Source: Taeniopygia guttata (taxonomy: Eukaryota > Chordata > Aves > Passeriformes > Estrildidae). From it: a DNA stretch of 64,000 nucleotides. Under the pieces are notes generated by a model. That model saw only the letters and a program-made list of their open reading frames with translations. It did not search any database and was not told the DNA's origin. The position numbers and the translations under genes are program-made. The stretch spans positions 28,313,001 through 28,377,000 of the forward strand of contig NC_133064.1 of assembly GCF_048771995.1 (NCBI RefSeq), written 5' to 3'. Below, piece after piece: positions 48,969 to 60,490 of the stretch. The first letter of the stretch is position 1. Each line of letters opens with the position of its first letter.

Positions 48969-50360
48969 GCAGTGTGTCTAGAATAAGAGTTGATATGTCC
49001 AAAGGACCTGATGAGACCCCTGACCCAAAAGTAAACCCAGGTGTGAAAAATCCTAAGTAGTGTAGAGAATGGGAGAATATGGGCCAAACCCTGAAAGAAT
49101 TTTCTGACCCTATACCCTAAGACTTTCCACATGAACAAATACAAAACGCAGCTGAGGTGGGGAAATACCTGAAAGAGAAGTGCCATGATGACTCTAAAGA
49201 GAAAAAGCTCATTGCAATAAACTGAGCCCTAACCTATGCTTATCACACCCTGCTAGATACTGTAGAGCAGCAGATAGAGGCAGGGGGGGGCAGGGAGATA
49301 AATCAGCAGCTACCCCAGTCACTCAGGCTGCAGCCAACACCCCAGCTACTCAGGCTATAGCTAAACCAGACAGTGAGCCTAAGCCATTGGCAGTCTCCGT
49401 GAGAAAGAAGCACACAAGCAAAACCGATTGGCCAGTGATAGATGATGATGATGATCCAGGGGAAGGACCCTCAATGCCAATTCCTAACACAAAATTCAGA
49501 GTCAAAGCAACTGACACAAGATCAGAAGTCACTATTAAGTCTTTTTCCCTAAAAGACCTTCATAGCCTAAGAAAAGATTACACTCCATGACCCAATTAAT
49601 CTATAATTAGTTAGTTAGTTCATCTTTAGGACGCTACAAGTGAGGCTACAATTCTAGATGGTACTGAGGTGAGACATTTGAGATCCCTGTCACATGATCT
49701 GGTTATTGACCAAGGAATGATGAGGGGGGCTAATCCGCACAGCCTCTGGGCACGGGTCCTGGGAAGTGTGGCACAAAGATACCTGTGTGCAGATTATCTC
49801 TATATGCAGCAAAATCAGTGGAAGACCATAGAACAAAAAATTCAACACTTAAAGGAAATGGCAGTGGCAGAGATGGTCTTCCCAGATGACGTAAACACTA
49901 TAAATACAGACTTAGTACCATGTACATTTGTGATGTAGCAAAAACTTGTATGACTTGGGCCACAAGAATGCACTTCTGCTTTAGTAATAATGAACTGGGA
50001 TGATGGTGAGGAGACCATGCTTGATATGACAAAGAAGCTCTGAACATATGCAAATGCTGTGCATGGCCCAACACATGCAAGAACCACAGCTGTAAAAACA
50101 TGTCTGCAAAAATTAGAAAACAAAATAAAAGAGAATCACAAAAAATCTCAAAGAGAAGATGAAAGAGGGCTTTTCCCAAATCTCAGCAGTACAGATCAGA
50201 AGTTCTAGTACCAAACACAGATGTCCCCCAGATAGGGAGAGAAGGTACACCCCACGAGCTGAGCTATGGTTCTTCCTACACGCCTGTGGAGAAAACATGA
50301 GGAAATGGGATAGAAAATCTACTGTTGCTCTGGCACAAGTGCTTGAATTAAAAGACAAAA
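48969..50360 (+). mobile_element. ERVL gag-like remnant
   Basis: Includes EVGKYLKEKCHDD-type, ITKSFSLKDLHSLRKDY-like and capsid-like (HSLWARVLGSVAQRY) blocks, paralogous to 21.6-23.45 kb. Broken. Confidence 0.65.
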
Positions 50361-50380
50361 CTTGAAGAAGTTATTCTATT

Positions 50381-50405
50381 AAAAAAAAAAAAAAAAAAAA
50401 AAAAA
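50381..50405. repeat. Poly-A tract
   Basis: 25 A residues inside ERVL sequence between the gag and pol regions. Confidence 0.9.
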
Positions 50406-50599
50406 CAGCTTCAGTAGCAGTAGCCCATAGCCGAACTGCCAGGTACGATGATAATGACAACATGTCCAATCCCCTTAAAAAAACCTCCAAGACATATACC
50501 CAAAGAAAAAAGATAACGAAGCTTAGAGGGGTTCTCCCTCTAGCCAAGTAAAAGCTAGGGAAAACCATGTTCTTTAGACTGTGTAGATTCGTTAGCCTG

Positions 50600-52329
50600 G
50601 CACATCAAAACTACAAAAATATGAGGCCTTGGTTGACACTAGTGTGCAATGCACATTAATCCCATCAAGACATTTGGGGGCAGAATCTATTGCTGGCGTG
50701 ACAGGGGGGTGACAAAATTTTACTTTAATAGAAGCTGATGTAAGCCTGACTAAAAATTAATAAAAAAAACACCCTGTTGTGACAGGCCCAGAGGCCCCAT
50801 GCATTTTGGGCATAGACTTCTTCCAAAGTAGGTATTTCAAAGACCCAAAGGAACTCAGGTGGGCATTTGGGATAGCGGCTATAAAGACAGAGGGCATCCA
50901 TCAATTGAACACCCTGACTAAACTATCAGAAAACTCATCTGCAATAAGACTCCTGAAGGTAGAAGAGCAACAAATACCAATTATCACTTTGACAGTGTGG
51001 CACCGACAATACAGAACAACTCGAGATGCTGTGATTCCCATCCACAAAATTAGCCAAGGGATGGTCAGCAAAACCCACTCACCCTTCAACAGCCCCATCT
51101 GGCCTGTGCACAAATCTGAAGAAAAATAGAAATTAACTGTAGACTATCATGACTTAAATGACTCCATCATTGCACGCTGCTGTGCCAAACATGTTAGAGC
51201 TCCACTATGAGCTAAAGTCCAAGGCAGCAAAGTAATACGCCACTATTAATACTGCCAATACATTTTTCTCCATTCCTTTAGCAACAGAATGCAAGCCTCA
51301 GTTTGCTTTCACGTAGAGGGGAGTGCAGTACACCTAGAACCGATTGCCCCAGGGGTGGAAGCACAGTCCTACCATCTGCCATAGACTAATCCAGACTGCA
51401 CTAGAAAAAAGTGAGGCTCCAAAACATCTGCAGTACATCAGTAACATCATTATGTAGAAGAACACAGCAGCAGAAGTGTTTGAGAAAAAAGAAAAAATCA
51501 TCCAGTTTCTCCTAAAAGTTTGTTTCACCATCAAAAAGAACAAAATTAAAAAACCTGATTGAGAGATCCAATTCCTAATAGTAAAGTAACAAGATGAACA
51601 TCATCAAATTCCCACCAATGTCACTGACAAGATCACAACACTGTCTCCACCAACCAACAAACAAAAAAAAAAAAACACACAAGCTTTCCTAAGTGCCATA
51701 GGCTTTTAGAGAATACATATTCCTAAGTACAGCCAAATTGCGAGCCCTCTTTACCTGGTCACCTGCAAGAAGAACACTTTCCAGTGGGGCCCTGAACAGC
51801 AACAAGCCTTTGCCCAAATCAAGCAAGAAATCGCTCATGCAGTAGCCCTTAGCCCAATCAAGACAAGACCAAATGTAAAAAACATACTCTGCTCTGCAGC
51901 TGGGAGCCATGGTCTGTCCTAGAGCCTTTGGCAGAAAGTGACTAGTGAGACTCAAAGTCAACCACTAAGATTCTGGAGCCAAAGTTACAGAAAGTCTGAA
52001 GCCAACTACACTCCAACAGAGAAGGAAATTTTAGCAGCCTCTAAAAAAATCCAAGCTGTCTCAGAGGTAATAGGCACTGAAACACTACTCCTCCTAACAC
52101 CCCAACTACCGGTGCTGGGTTGGATGTTCAAAGCAACAATTTCCTCTACCCACCATACCACTGATACCACATAGAGCAAGTAGATTGCTCTGATCATACA
52201 GTGAACCCATATATCAGAAAACTATATCACTCTAAGATTTTAAAGATAATTACAAATTAACCTAAAAGTAAAAACTTTAGTCTCACTGATGAAGAAGACG
52301 TAGCACATGTTGAAAAAGCTCCACCATAC
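50600..52329 (+). mobile_element. ERVL pol remnant (protease, RT, RNase H start)
   Basis: Ordered motifs TGPEAPCILGIDF (protease end), SPFNSPIWPVHKS and KLTVDYHDLND (RT), and SEANYTPTEKEI (RT/RNase H connection). Broken throughout. Confidence 0.8.
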
Positions 52330-52945
52330 TGTGGGAATCCAGGGCTTCCCTCTGTCTGCCCTGGAGGGCCTGGGACCCTGGCAGGGGGTCAGGAACCCCC
52401 CTATACAGAGCCCCGAGAGACACTGTCTCTGATCTCTGTCCATGGAAAAGAGTTTTCAATCTTATAGGATGAATTACAAGCTCTGAGTGTTTGATATGAG
52501 TAATAATTGTGTGGCACGGGTGCAAAAGTAAAATTTTAGGTTTCTAGATTAGGGGTTCAGAGGGGACAAGATGGAGGAAATTGGGTGTGTCTTGTCCTTT
52601 TCCTCCTTCTTCATGTCCTCCATGTTTCACTGTAGTGGTGGCATTTTTCTATTGGTTTGGGCTGGGGACACACTGTTCAGCATAGATGATAGATATTGGC
52701 ACAATATTGTAAATATAGCACACGTAATTTCTGGTATATAATGTTTGTAACATCCCACTGGGGGTCAGAGCCCCACATGCTGCCCTGCAGGACAGACCTG
52801 CGGCTGGGCAGCAGAACATGTTATAGATAAGCAAGAATAAACAACCTTGAAACCAGCACAGACGAATTATGACTTCTTCTTTGGCAATGGGGCAGAAAGA
52901 GACTTTCTACAATCTCGGAATCATCAATACCCACAGATTCCGACA
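52330..52945 (+). mobile_element. Solo LTR, class II family A2
   Basis: 616 bp, tgtgggaatccagg to gattccgaca, flanked by the exact 6-bp duplication ccatac (52324-52329 and 52946-52951). Its R/U5 half matches family A (32764-33423) but the U3 start differs and matches 63779-64000. Inserted in ERVL RNase H sequence. Confidence 0.93.
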
Positions 52946-52951
52946 CCATAC

Positions 52952-54003
52952 AACCAACTGTCAACAAGAAAACCATGTTACGCTCTTTTTACTAATAGTT
53001 CTTGTTGCATTATGAAAATGAAACAAAAGTAGAAAACAGCCATATAAAACCCAACACAACAAGTCACAGAAGATACTGAAAAAGAAAGTAAATCAAGCCA
53101 ACTCACTGAACTCAAAGTCATTCAATTAACCCTACACATTGCTAAAAGAGAGAAGTGGCCAAAGCTCTACCTCTACATTAATTCATGAATAGTAGCCAAT
53201 ATTCTGTAAAAATAGCTAGAGAAGTAGAAAAAAGCTAATCGGTGGCATAAGGAAAACCCAATTTAAGCTGGTGAAGAGTAAAAAAAACATTGCTACCAGA
53301 GTAAAAAAACTACCTGTGGAAGTTTGCCATATAAATGCCCATATCCCCAAAAATAAAGCCAAGAAAAAACACCAAAATAACAAGCAAGTAAATCAAGCTG
53401 CAAAAATAGAAATATTAAAAAAAAATGTAAATTAGCAACACAAAAAAGTTATTCCTAGCTAAATAAGCTCATAGTACCTCAAGCCATTAAAGTAAAAATT
53501 CCACCTATAAGTAAACACAAAACTGGAGTAGATTTAACCATAGACAATATTTCTCAAGTTATCCATAACTATAAGACGTGCTGCAATCAAGCAAGCCAAG
53601 CAGCTAAAACCCCTATAGTATAGTAGGCAATAAAAACCCCTACAGTATAGTAGGCAATAGTCCAAATTTAAGCATGGAGAGGCCTGGAAAATTGATTACA
53701 TTACAGTACCCCAAACACACCAAGGTAAGCTCTATGTGCTCACAATAATAAAAGCCACCACTAGATAGTTAGAAACTTACCCTATGCCTCAGTCTACAGC
53801 CTGTAACACCATTTAAGACTTAAAAAGCAAGTCCTTTAAAAACATAGTAGCCCTAAAAAAAATAAACCAAACAACAAAACTCATTTCAAAAACAGCCTTA
53901 TCAACACCTGGGCTAGGGAACATAGCATTAAGTAAGTGTGCCATATTACCTACCATGAACCAACTGCAAGCAAAGTAGAAAAGAACAATAAACTGTTAAA
54001 AAC
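52952..54003 (+). mobile_element. ERVL pol remnant, downstream part
   Basis: Begins with YALFT-type RNase H wording and continues as strongly A-rich, decayed sequence in integrase position. A short tandem duplication (cccctatagtatagtaggcaata, twice) lies at about 53611-53658. Confidence 0.55.
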
Positions 54004-54319
54004 TGTTATGAACAAAACAGCCTGGCTGGGACACTTGGCTTGGGCTAAGTACTGACATTGAAATGTTAATTAGCTAATTGTTCCTGGGAATCACCTACCT
54101 CCCCCCCACCCTCTCTACCATTCTAGGACTGGGATGCAAAATAATCCAGTGGAATCATGGGAGGGGGTTTTGGGGATGAAAAACTCTGCACGCCTGCTCA
54201 CCCTTCAGCTACCGGAGAAGCTACAACAGTAGGGGCGAGCTCCTTGTTGAGCCCCCTGCTGAGCTGACTTTTTAATAAAGAGCTGACTATCAATAAAGGC
54301 ATAGACCCTGTTCATTTCA
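54004..54319 (+). mobile_element. 5' LTR of class I provirus C
   Basis: Begins tgttatgaacaaaacagc and ends ctgttcatttca, 316 bp, the same ends as the 637-bp 3' LTR. Followed by a primer-site-like sequence. Confidence 0.82.
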
Positions 54320-54341
54320 ATTTGGGGGCTCGGTACGGGAT
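54320..54341 (+). other. Primer-binding-site-like sequence, proline type
   Basis: tttgggggctcggtacggga directly follows the LTR and resembles the tRNA-Pro site of gammaretroviruses (tgggggctcgtccgggat), with a few mismatches. Confidence 0.65.
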
Positions 54342-54897
54342 AGCCACGCCCGAAGAGGAACCCTGGACAGCTGGACCACCTGCTTCGAGGGACCCTCAGG
54401 ATTTGCTGGCTACCGGACTCTAGGATCAGCGTGAGACGGGCCACGCGGAGGAGCAACGCGGACGAGCAACACGGAGAAGCAACGCGGAGGGACGACGCAT
54501 TGGTGAGAAAAACTGGGAGGCAAGCGAGTGAGTGAATGAGTGAGACGGGGGCCGGCAGCTCGGACCCCCGAAGTGAAAGGGACCCCTAGTACCGCGTTTC
54601 CGGACTCCTGCAAAGGGCCCTCCTCTGGGCATGTGGAGATTCTCTAGGGATAAAGTAAGTCCCTGGCAATCAGGGCAAGGGAGTTGTCCACAGCAGGGCA
54701 GATGGGATGTCCCTGGCAGGAAGGGGGCATGTCCTGACAGGCAAGGAGCATGTCCTAATGGGCAAAGGGCATGTCCTGGCAGACAAGCAGGGGGCATGTC
54801 CTGGCAGGCAGCAGGCATGTCCTGGGAGACAGAGGGCATGTCCTGGCAGGCAGGGGGCATGTTCTAACAGGCAGGAGGCAGGTCCTGGCAGGAAGGG

Positions 54898-55604
54898 TGT
54901 CACTGTGCCTTCCCAAGTCTCGATAGCAGTAGTGGCTTTGCCGGGATTCAAACCCAGGTCGCCGGCGTGGCAGGCGAGAATTCTACTGCTGAGCCACCAG
55001 GGCTGTTGCTATGTAACCAAGTCTCGGCTAGCCCAGAACCTGTAGCACTGCGGCAGCAAAGGCCACTCTCTTGAGCCGCTGTGGGCACGAGGTGTGGCCT
55101 GTGGGAAGTCGAAGCCACCAGACTGAAAGACACGCAGAGTGACTGACAAAAGCGAGGAGCCGTCCTTCAGGAGGTATCAGAATTCCGAGTTTATTGGCTC
55201 CAAAAGGCCACGAGCACCGTCTGCCCTGCTTTCTTAAAGGGGGGTGGTAACAAGGGGAGGAAACAGCAGCCAACCAATGGGATAACACCTGGGGGTGGTA
55301 ACAGGGGTGACACGCAGGGGAAACTTCCAATGAGGTAGGAGGGAGGGAGGGGGCCCCGGAGACCAGCTTATCACTTTAAGCCCTGGATGGAACTTTCTAG
55401 GTGGAAGGGAGAGGTCTCTGAGAGATAAGCAGACTCTGGGGTGTGGCTGGGGGGGGATAACTCAGCAGGAATACAATGAACTGGGTGGAGGGAGGAATGA
55501 CAGGCAGACAGAGGAGGGAGGAGAAGGAAGGCTGGACCATTTTACAAAAAGAGGGGGACAGGGAGTAACCATAACTGGGGGGAAACTTAAAACACACTCC
55601 AACA
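54898..55604 (-). mobile_element. Solo LTR, family D, inside the minisatellite
   Basis: 707 bp, tgtcactgtgcc to cactccaaca, flanked by the exact 6-bp duplication gaaggg (54892-54897 and 55605-55610). AATAAA on the - strand near 55190. Its U5-side end carries a tRNA-Gly-like sequence. Confidence 0.9.
54933..55003 (-). tRNA. tRNA-Gly(GCC)-like sequence embedded in an LTR, probably not functional
   Basis: 71 nt on the - strand match tRNA-Gly: the TGGTGGCTCAGCAGTAGAAT D-arm, the anticodon loop CTGCCAC with anticodon GCC, and a T-arm CTGGG/CCCGG around a TTTGAAT loop. The acceptor stem does not pair and the anticodon stem has one mismatch. A whole tRNA body, rather than an 18-nt primer site, inside an LTR is unusual. 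Confidence 0.7.
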
Positions 55605-56560
55605 GAAGGGGGTGTGTCCTGGCAGACAGGGGGCATGTCCCTGCAGATAGGGCATAGGTCCTAGCAAGAAGGGGGAATGTCCTGACAGGCAGGGTACATG
55701 TTCTGGCAATAAGGGGCCATGTCCTGGCAGGCAGGGAGTAGGTCCTTGCTGGTAGGGCATGTCCTAACAGGCAGGCAACAGGTCCTGGCAAGAAGGGGGC
55801 GGGTCCTGGCAGACAGGGGGCATGTCCTGGCAGGCAGATCATGTCCTAACAGGCAGGGGACAGATCTTGGCAAGGTCTTGGCAAGAAGGGTGCGTGTCCT
55901 GGCAGGAAGGGGGCATGTCCTGGAAGGCAGGGCAGAGGTCCAAGCAATAAGGGGCCATGTCCTGGCAGGCAGGGAGCAGGTCCTGGCAGGAAGGGCATGT
56001 TCTAACAGGCAGGCAGCAGTTCCTGGCAAGAAGGGGCCATGTCCTGGCAGGCAGAGGGCATGTCCTGGCAGGCAGTGGGCATGTCCTCACAGGAAGGGGG
56101 CATGTCCTGGCAGGCAGGGGGCATGTCCTGGCAGGCAGATCACATCCTAACAGGCAGGGGACAGGTCTTGGCAAGGTCTTGACAAGAAGGGTGCGTGTCC
56201 TGGCAGGCAGGGGGCATGTCCTGGGAGAAAGAGGGCATGTCCGTGGCAGGCAGGACAGGATAAATGGGCATGTGAGATGTCCCTAGAAGGCAGGGCAGGA
56301 TGTCCTTGCAGAGCAGGTAGAGGGCATGTCCTGGCAGGCAGGGTTATGTCCTAGCAGGCATGAGGCATGTCCTAGTAGGCAGAGGGCATGCCCTAACAGG
56401 CAAGGGAGCATGTCCTAGTAGGCAGGGGGCATGTCCTGGCAGATAGGGCATAGGTCCTAGCAAGAGGGGGGAATGTCCTGGCAGGCAGGGAGCAGGTCCT
56501 GGCAGGCAGGGTACATGTTCTGGCAGACAGGAGGCATGTCGGGGAAGACAGAGTAAGTAA

Positions 56561-57026
56561 GCAAGTAAAGAAGCGAGTAGAAAGGCAAGAAGGCTAAGCC
56601 TAGTAGGAGTCAGGCGAAGGGACTTGGCCGGAGTTCGAGTGTAAGGCTTGGCAGGATGTTCGACCTTACCTTGGCAGGGAGACCAAGCTTCCTAAGCCTA
56701 GTAAGGAGGTTGGGCAAAAGGCCAAGTAAAGAACTGGGGCGAGACCTACCAAGGGTCCAAGCCTAGAAAGTCCATCAAGAAGTCCAGAAAGAACAGGAAA
56801 ACAAAAGACAATATATGTGAGTATGATTAGTGGTTATCCTAGGCAAGTGACAGAGACAAATGCCAAGAGTATGAGGTTAACTAGAAGAGATTAAGTTCAG
56901 TCAAGAGATTTAAAATACTGAGTTGTGGGAAGGAGCCAGATAAACTGTAGTTGCATATCTGTATATTCCATTCTAGAGGGGAGCACCATTTAAGGTATAT
57001 TTTTTCTTTCCTTTTGAGGCCTGGAA
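56561..57026 (+). other. Provirus C leader, no gene
   Basis: Repeats aagcctagtaagg-type phrases, then AT-richer sequence up to the gag-like start. Confidence 0.5.
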
Positions 57027-57600
57027 ATGGGAATAGGTTATAGCAAAGGAGTGGATCCTTCAAAAGAGAAAGCAAAGAGAATTCCTCCTAACAGGCCCTT
57101 AGGGCAATTGTTAGACCAATGGGATTCTTGGGAAACCACAAAGGGTCTAGACAAGAGTACAGAAGTATGGCCAAAGTTAAAATTACAGGGAGAGTGGCCA
57201 TAGTATAGAACCCAAGATCAGTAGATATATAATCAGCTAAACCAACACCTAGAAGCCCTAAGATTATATTTAAAGAAAGGAGAAGAAAAAGCCAAAACTA
57301 AAGCTAGACTTATGGTTGCAGTTGCTTGAGAAAGTATAAGAGCAGGCAGGTCACCAGCACTGCCGTCTAAGTCAAGTTGGAATAGACCAGGGCTGTTACC
57401 AAAGAAAGAGATCAACCAGCACCATCATCCATCATATGAAACAAATAAGAACTTTAATGACTTTAAGAAACCTGAAGCTTCACAAAGCAACAGGAGGTGC
57501 TATTACTGTCGTGAGATGTGTCTTATGTTTCAGTTTAATGAAGCAATGCATAAAGAACAAAAAGTCTTAGAAGAGATTTCAAGGGGAGATGACTAGGGGT
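57027..57600 (+). mobile_element. Provirus C gag-like start
   Basis: A frame beginning MGIGYSKGVDPSKEK has the amino-terminal glycine expected of a myristoylated gag. Downstream a CYYCREMC-like fragment recalls a zinc knuckle. Broken. Confidence 0.5.
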
Positions 57601-57877
57601 GTCGGGGGTTCAATAAGCAAAGAGATACAATCAACCATCAACAAGAGCCCTTGGTAAACTTTAAAGTAAGTCCCCACTATGAAGATTTTGAGTTCTTAGT
57701 TAACACAAGGGCAGATAAGTCCAGGACAAGTTACCAGTAAGAGTCAACATTGGGAAGAAAGTCTGTGAGGTTTTAGGAAGGAAAGGGAAGGCCAAAGTAA
57801 TCTCTTAAGAAGAGACTTGCAAGTCCTATGAAGGTTAAGGATCATCCCACGAGATAAAAAGTAGTTCAAGTTATGAA

Positions 57878-58363
57878 TTGACCCACTGGGGAATCCAAAG
57901 TTTGTGCGACCACTTTTTTTTACGGGAGAATTTATATATTGGAGCGTATGACCTGGCAAAAGCAGTCACAAGAAGGTGTGCGATTTGCCTGAAAACTGAC
58001 CAAAAGGTAATGAGAAAACAAGCACATGGGGGAAGAAAACTTGCTTTAAGACCTTTCCAGAACATACAAGTAGATTTCACTGAAATGCCCTCTGTGCAGA
58101 GGTACAAGCATTTACCAGTGATGGTAGATCATCTCACTCACTGGGTGGAGGCTTTCTCAGCCAAAAAGGAAACTGTGCAAGAAGTTGCAACAATAATCTT
58201 AGAAAAAATCATACCTCGATACAGGCTAGTCAATAACTTTGACTCGGACCGAGGTCAACATTTTGTTGCTCAAACTTTGCATCAAGTAACAAAAGCCCTG
58301 GAGATAGAGATTGCACACCCCATGGCATCCTCAAAGCTCGGGAAAGGTAGAAAGAATGAATAG
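57878..58363 (+). mobile_element. Provirus C integrase remnant
   Basis: Zinc-binding CAICLKTDQK, core start VDFTEMP, VMVDHLTHWVEAF and DSDRGQHFV identify a gamma-like integrase, related to but distinct from that of provirus B. Broken. Confidence 0.82.
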
Positions 58364-59190
58364 AACTCTTAAAAAAGTAATAACCAAATTAATTAAAGAG
58401 ACAAAAATGAATTAGCTCAAGTGTTTACCTCTTGCTCTCTTGCGCATCAGAACAAGACCTCGACCTCAGTCTGACATAGGGGTTTCTCCTTATAAAATGA
58501 TGTTCAGACTCCCTTTTCTAACCACCCCTTTCAGTACTGCAGATTATTTAAAAGGGGAGGCAGTAACTTAAAAATATTTAAAATCATAAGAAAATCCCTA
58601 GAAGGCCTCAGAAAGAAGGGGTATCTTCCCCAAACCTCCCCTCTGGATACCAATGCCCACAACATCAGTCCCGGGGACTGGGCGTTAATAAAATCCTGGA
58701 ACACCGCCACTCCACTAGCCCCAAATTTGAAGGACCTTTCCAGGTGTTACTCACCACACACACTGTGATGTGAACCCAAGAAAAAGGCTGGATCCATATC
58801 CCCAGAGTAAAAGGACCAGGACCATCCCCAGACGCCAAACCAGACCCAACAGGGTCACCCACCTCCTCTTGTGCATAAACGGTATTGCTAGAAGCTGATA
58901 TACGGTAAGGTGGTAATAACCGCTTCTGAGTTAAAGTACCCTTGTCAAAGTTTAAGTACTTTTTAACTGTTTGATAAGAATAAGTGCCCTTTAGAGGGTT
59001 ACTCAACCCACCTCCTCCTCTGCATAGACAGGTATTAAGGAACCAAAAGACTTAAAGGTACCTTTAAAGAAGACTTGCTAAAAGCTGATATACAAAATTA
59101 AGAGAATTACCCAAAGAAGCTAACCCTCAAAAGCCAGAGACTGTAAGTTGATGCGGGCTTAAGCCCGATCAAAGAAATAGAGGAGGGATT
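58364..59190 (+). mobile_element. Provirus C 3' internal part
   Basis: Integrase carboxy-terminal-like wording (APNLKDLSR-type blocks) followed by unrecognised sequence and the purine tract gaggagggatt that ends at the 3' LTR. No env recognised. Confidence 0.5.
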
Positions 59191-59827
59191 TGTTATGAAC
59201 AAAACAGCCTGGCTGGGACACTTGGCTTGGGCTAAGTACTGACATTGAAATGTTAATTAGCTAATTGTTCCTGGGAATCACCTACCTCCCCCCACCCTCT
59301 CTACCATTCTAGGACTGGGATGCAAAATAATCCAGTGGAATCATGGGAGGGGGTTTTGGGGATGAAAAACACCCCTAAATGGAAAAGATGGGCACAGTGG
59401 AGGGGGCTGGATGGGTGTGCTCGTTGGGGAAAAGGGAACCCCATCCCTAGTCTGTGTTTGACCTGTCACCATAACCTACAGAGGACCAGACTGGACTGGG
59501 CTGTGGGAAGCAGGAGCAAAGCACACACACTTCCTGGTGTTACCAGGAGGGAAGGAGAGGGATAGCTGCTGCTGGACTTCGGCAACAGGCTCTGCACATC
59601 CCCTCACCCTGCGGCTACCAGTGTGCCAGGAGGAAAGGAGAGAGGACGGTCTGCTGGGACTTCAGATATGGACTGCACACCTCTTCACCTCCAGCTTCCA
59701 GCGTGCCACGGAGACTCCAGGGACAGACTCTGCATGCCTGCTCACCCTTCGGCTACCGGAGAAGCTACAACAGTAGGGGCGAGCTCCTTGCTGACTATTA
59801 ATAAAGGCATAGACCCTGTTCATTTCA
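59191..59827 (+). mobile_element. 3' LTR of class I provirus C
   Basis: 637 bp, tgttatgaacaaaac to gttcatttca, preceded by a purine-rich tract. Nearly the exact reverse complement of 41803-42471. Confidence 0.87.
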
Positions 59828-60060
59828 ACCTGAATAAGTTAATGCAATTAACTGTTTCACTCAGGCATATTTTTCCAGGGAAGTTTGTTTCTTTTCTCTT
59901 TTCTAGGAATGTCAAACATCCCTGCATCAAAGATAAAGAAAAGAGTTTGAGAGCAGAAAATCTGCAAGCAGCAAAATCACACATAAATATGATAACCATT
60001 TCTTCACATGGACTCTGTCACTTTGTGTGCCTGGCTCTCAGCGACCACGGGATGGAGGTT
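59828..60060. other. Unassigned
   Basis: No feature recognised. Confidence 0.4.
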
Positions 60061-60490
60061 CGCTGACTAGCTGTCCTGCTTGTGACCAGAGGGCAGACAC
60101 ATGAGCGGCCACTCCTGAGTCTCTGACGAGACTGTAGCATGTGGCGGTGATTGCTGCGGGTGGCGGTGATTGCTGCAGCGTGGGTAGCACAGCAGAGGCA
60201 CAGAGCACGAGGAAACCGAGGCAAAGGAATAAGGGAAGGACACTTGTCTGAGTCTCCAAATATTTAATCTCGAAGTGGGGTAGAGCAAGTGACAAATCTG
60301 AACTTGAAGGGGCTACTTTTAAGGGATGGGGGAACACGGGGAGGATACAACCTTTGACCAATAGGAGGGTATTAGGGGAGGGGTGCAGGGTAAGGGCTCC
60401 CCAATAGAAGCCGACATGGGGAGGGAACAAACCTTACAGTCCACTTCTGCTTTGAGGAACGGATGAAAGACAGAGAACACTCCAGAACCA
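60061..60490 (-). mobile_element. Probable family D-like LTR, borders uncertain
   Basis: GC-richer sequence with accaataggaggg-type boxes, as in the 43107 and 54898 LTRs, and an end like gaacactcca. No duplication found. Confidence 0.45.

Larger units (their letters stand above)
46789..54003 (+). mobile_element. Second ERVL-type (class III) element, broken, with insertions
   Basis: LTR (46789-47396), primer site, leader, gag-like (48969-50360) and pol (50.6-54.0 kb, including protease/RT, RNase H and decayed downstream pol). The pol motifs match avian ERVL-group elements (TGPEAPCILGIDF, SPFNSPIWPVHKS, FWSQSYRKSEANYTPTEKE). Inserted: 47503-47815, 48312-48963 and 52330-52945. No 3' LTR is seen before the next provirus at 54004. 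Many breaks. Confidence 0.75.
54650..56560 (+). repeat. 21-bp minisatellite in provirus leader
   Basis: Diverged tandem copies of a unit like ggcatgtcctggcaggcaggg, in two blocks (about 54660-54897 and 55605-56550) separated by the LTR at 54898-55604. The period is 21 bp, so every frame stays open over long stretches and gives artificial seven-residue repeat peptides. Confidence 0.9.
54004..59827 (+). mobile_element. Class I ERV provirus (family C), broken
   Basis: 5' LTR 54004-54319, gamma-type primer site, a long leader with a 21-bp minisatellite (split by a solo LTR), a gag-like start (57027 on), integrase (57878-58360), purine tract and 3' LTR 59191-59827. Family C LTRs elsewhere in the window carry 4-bp duplications, as expected for class I; no matching duplication is seen here. 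The 5' LTR is about half the length of the 3' LTR. Many breaks. Confidence 0.8.

Noticed and set aside
54933-55003. Functional tRNA-Gly gene
   Set aside because: The acceptor stem does not pair and one anticodon-stem pair is lost, and it lies within an LTR.
54670-56286. Several 100-140-codon frames with PARTCPL- or RGHVLAG-like repeats
   Set aside because: They arise automatically from the 21-bp repeat on both strands and in several frames. Not genes.
54650-56560. CRISPR-like array
   Set aside because: The units are directly abutting and diverged with no unique spacers, in a vertebrate ERV context.
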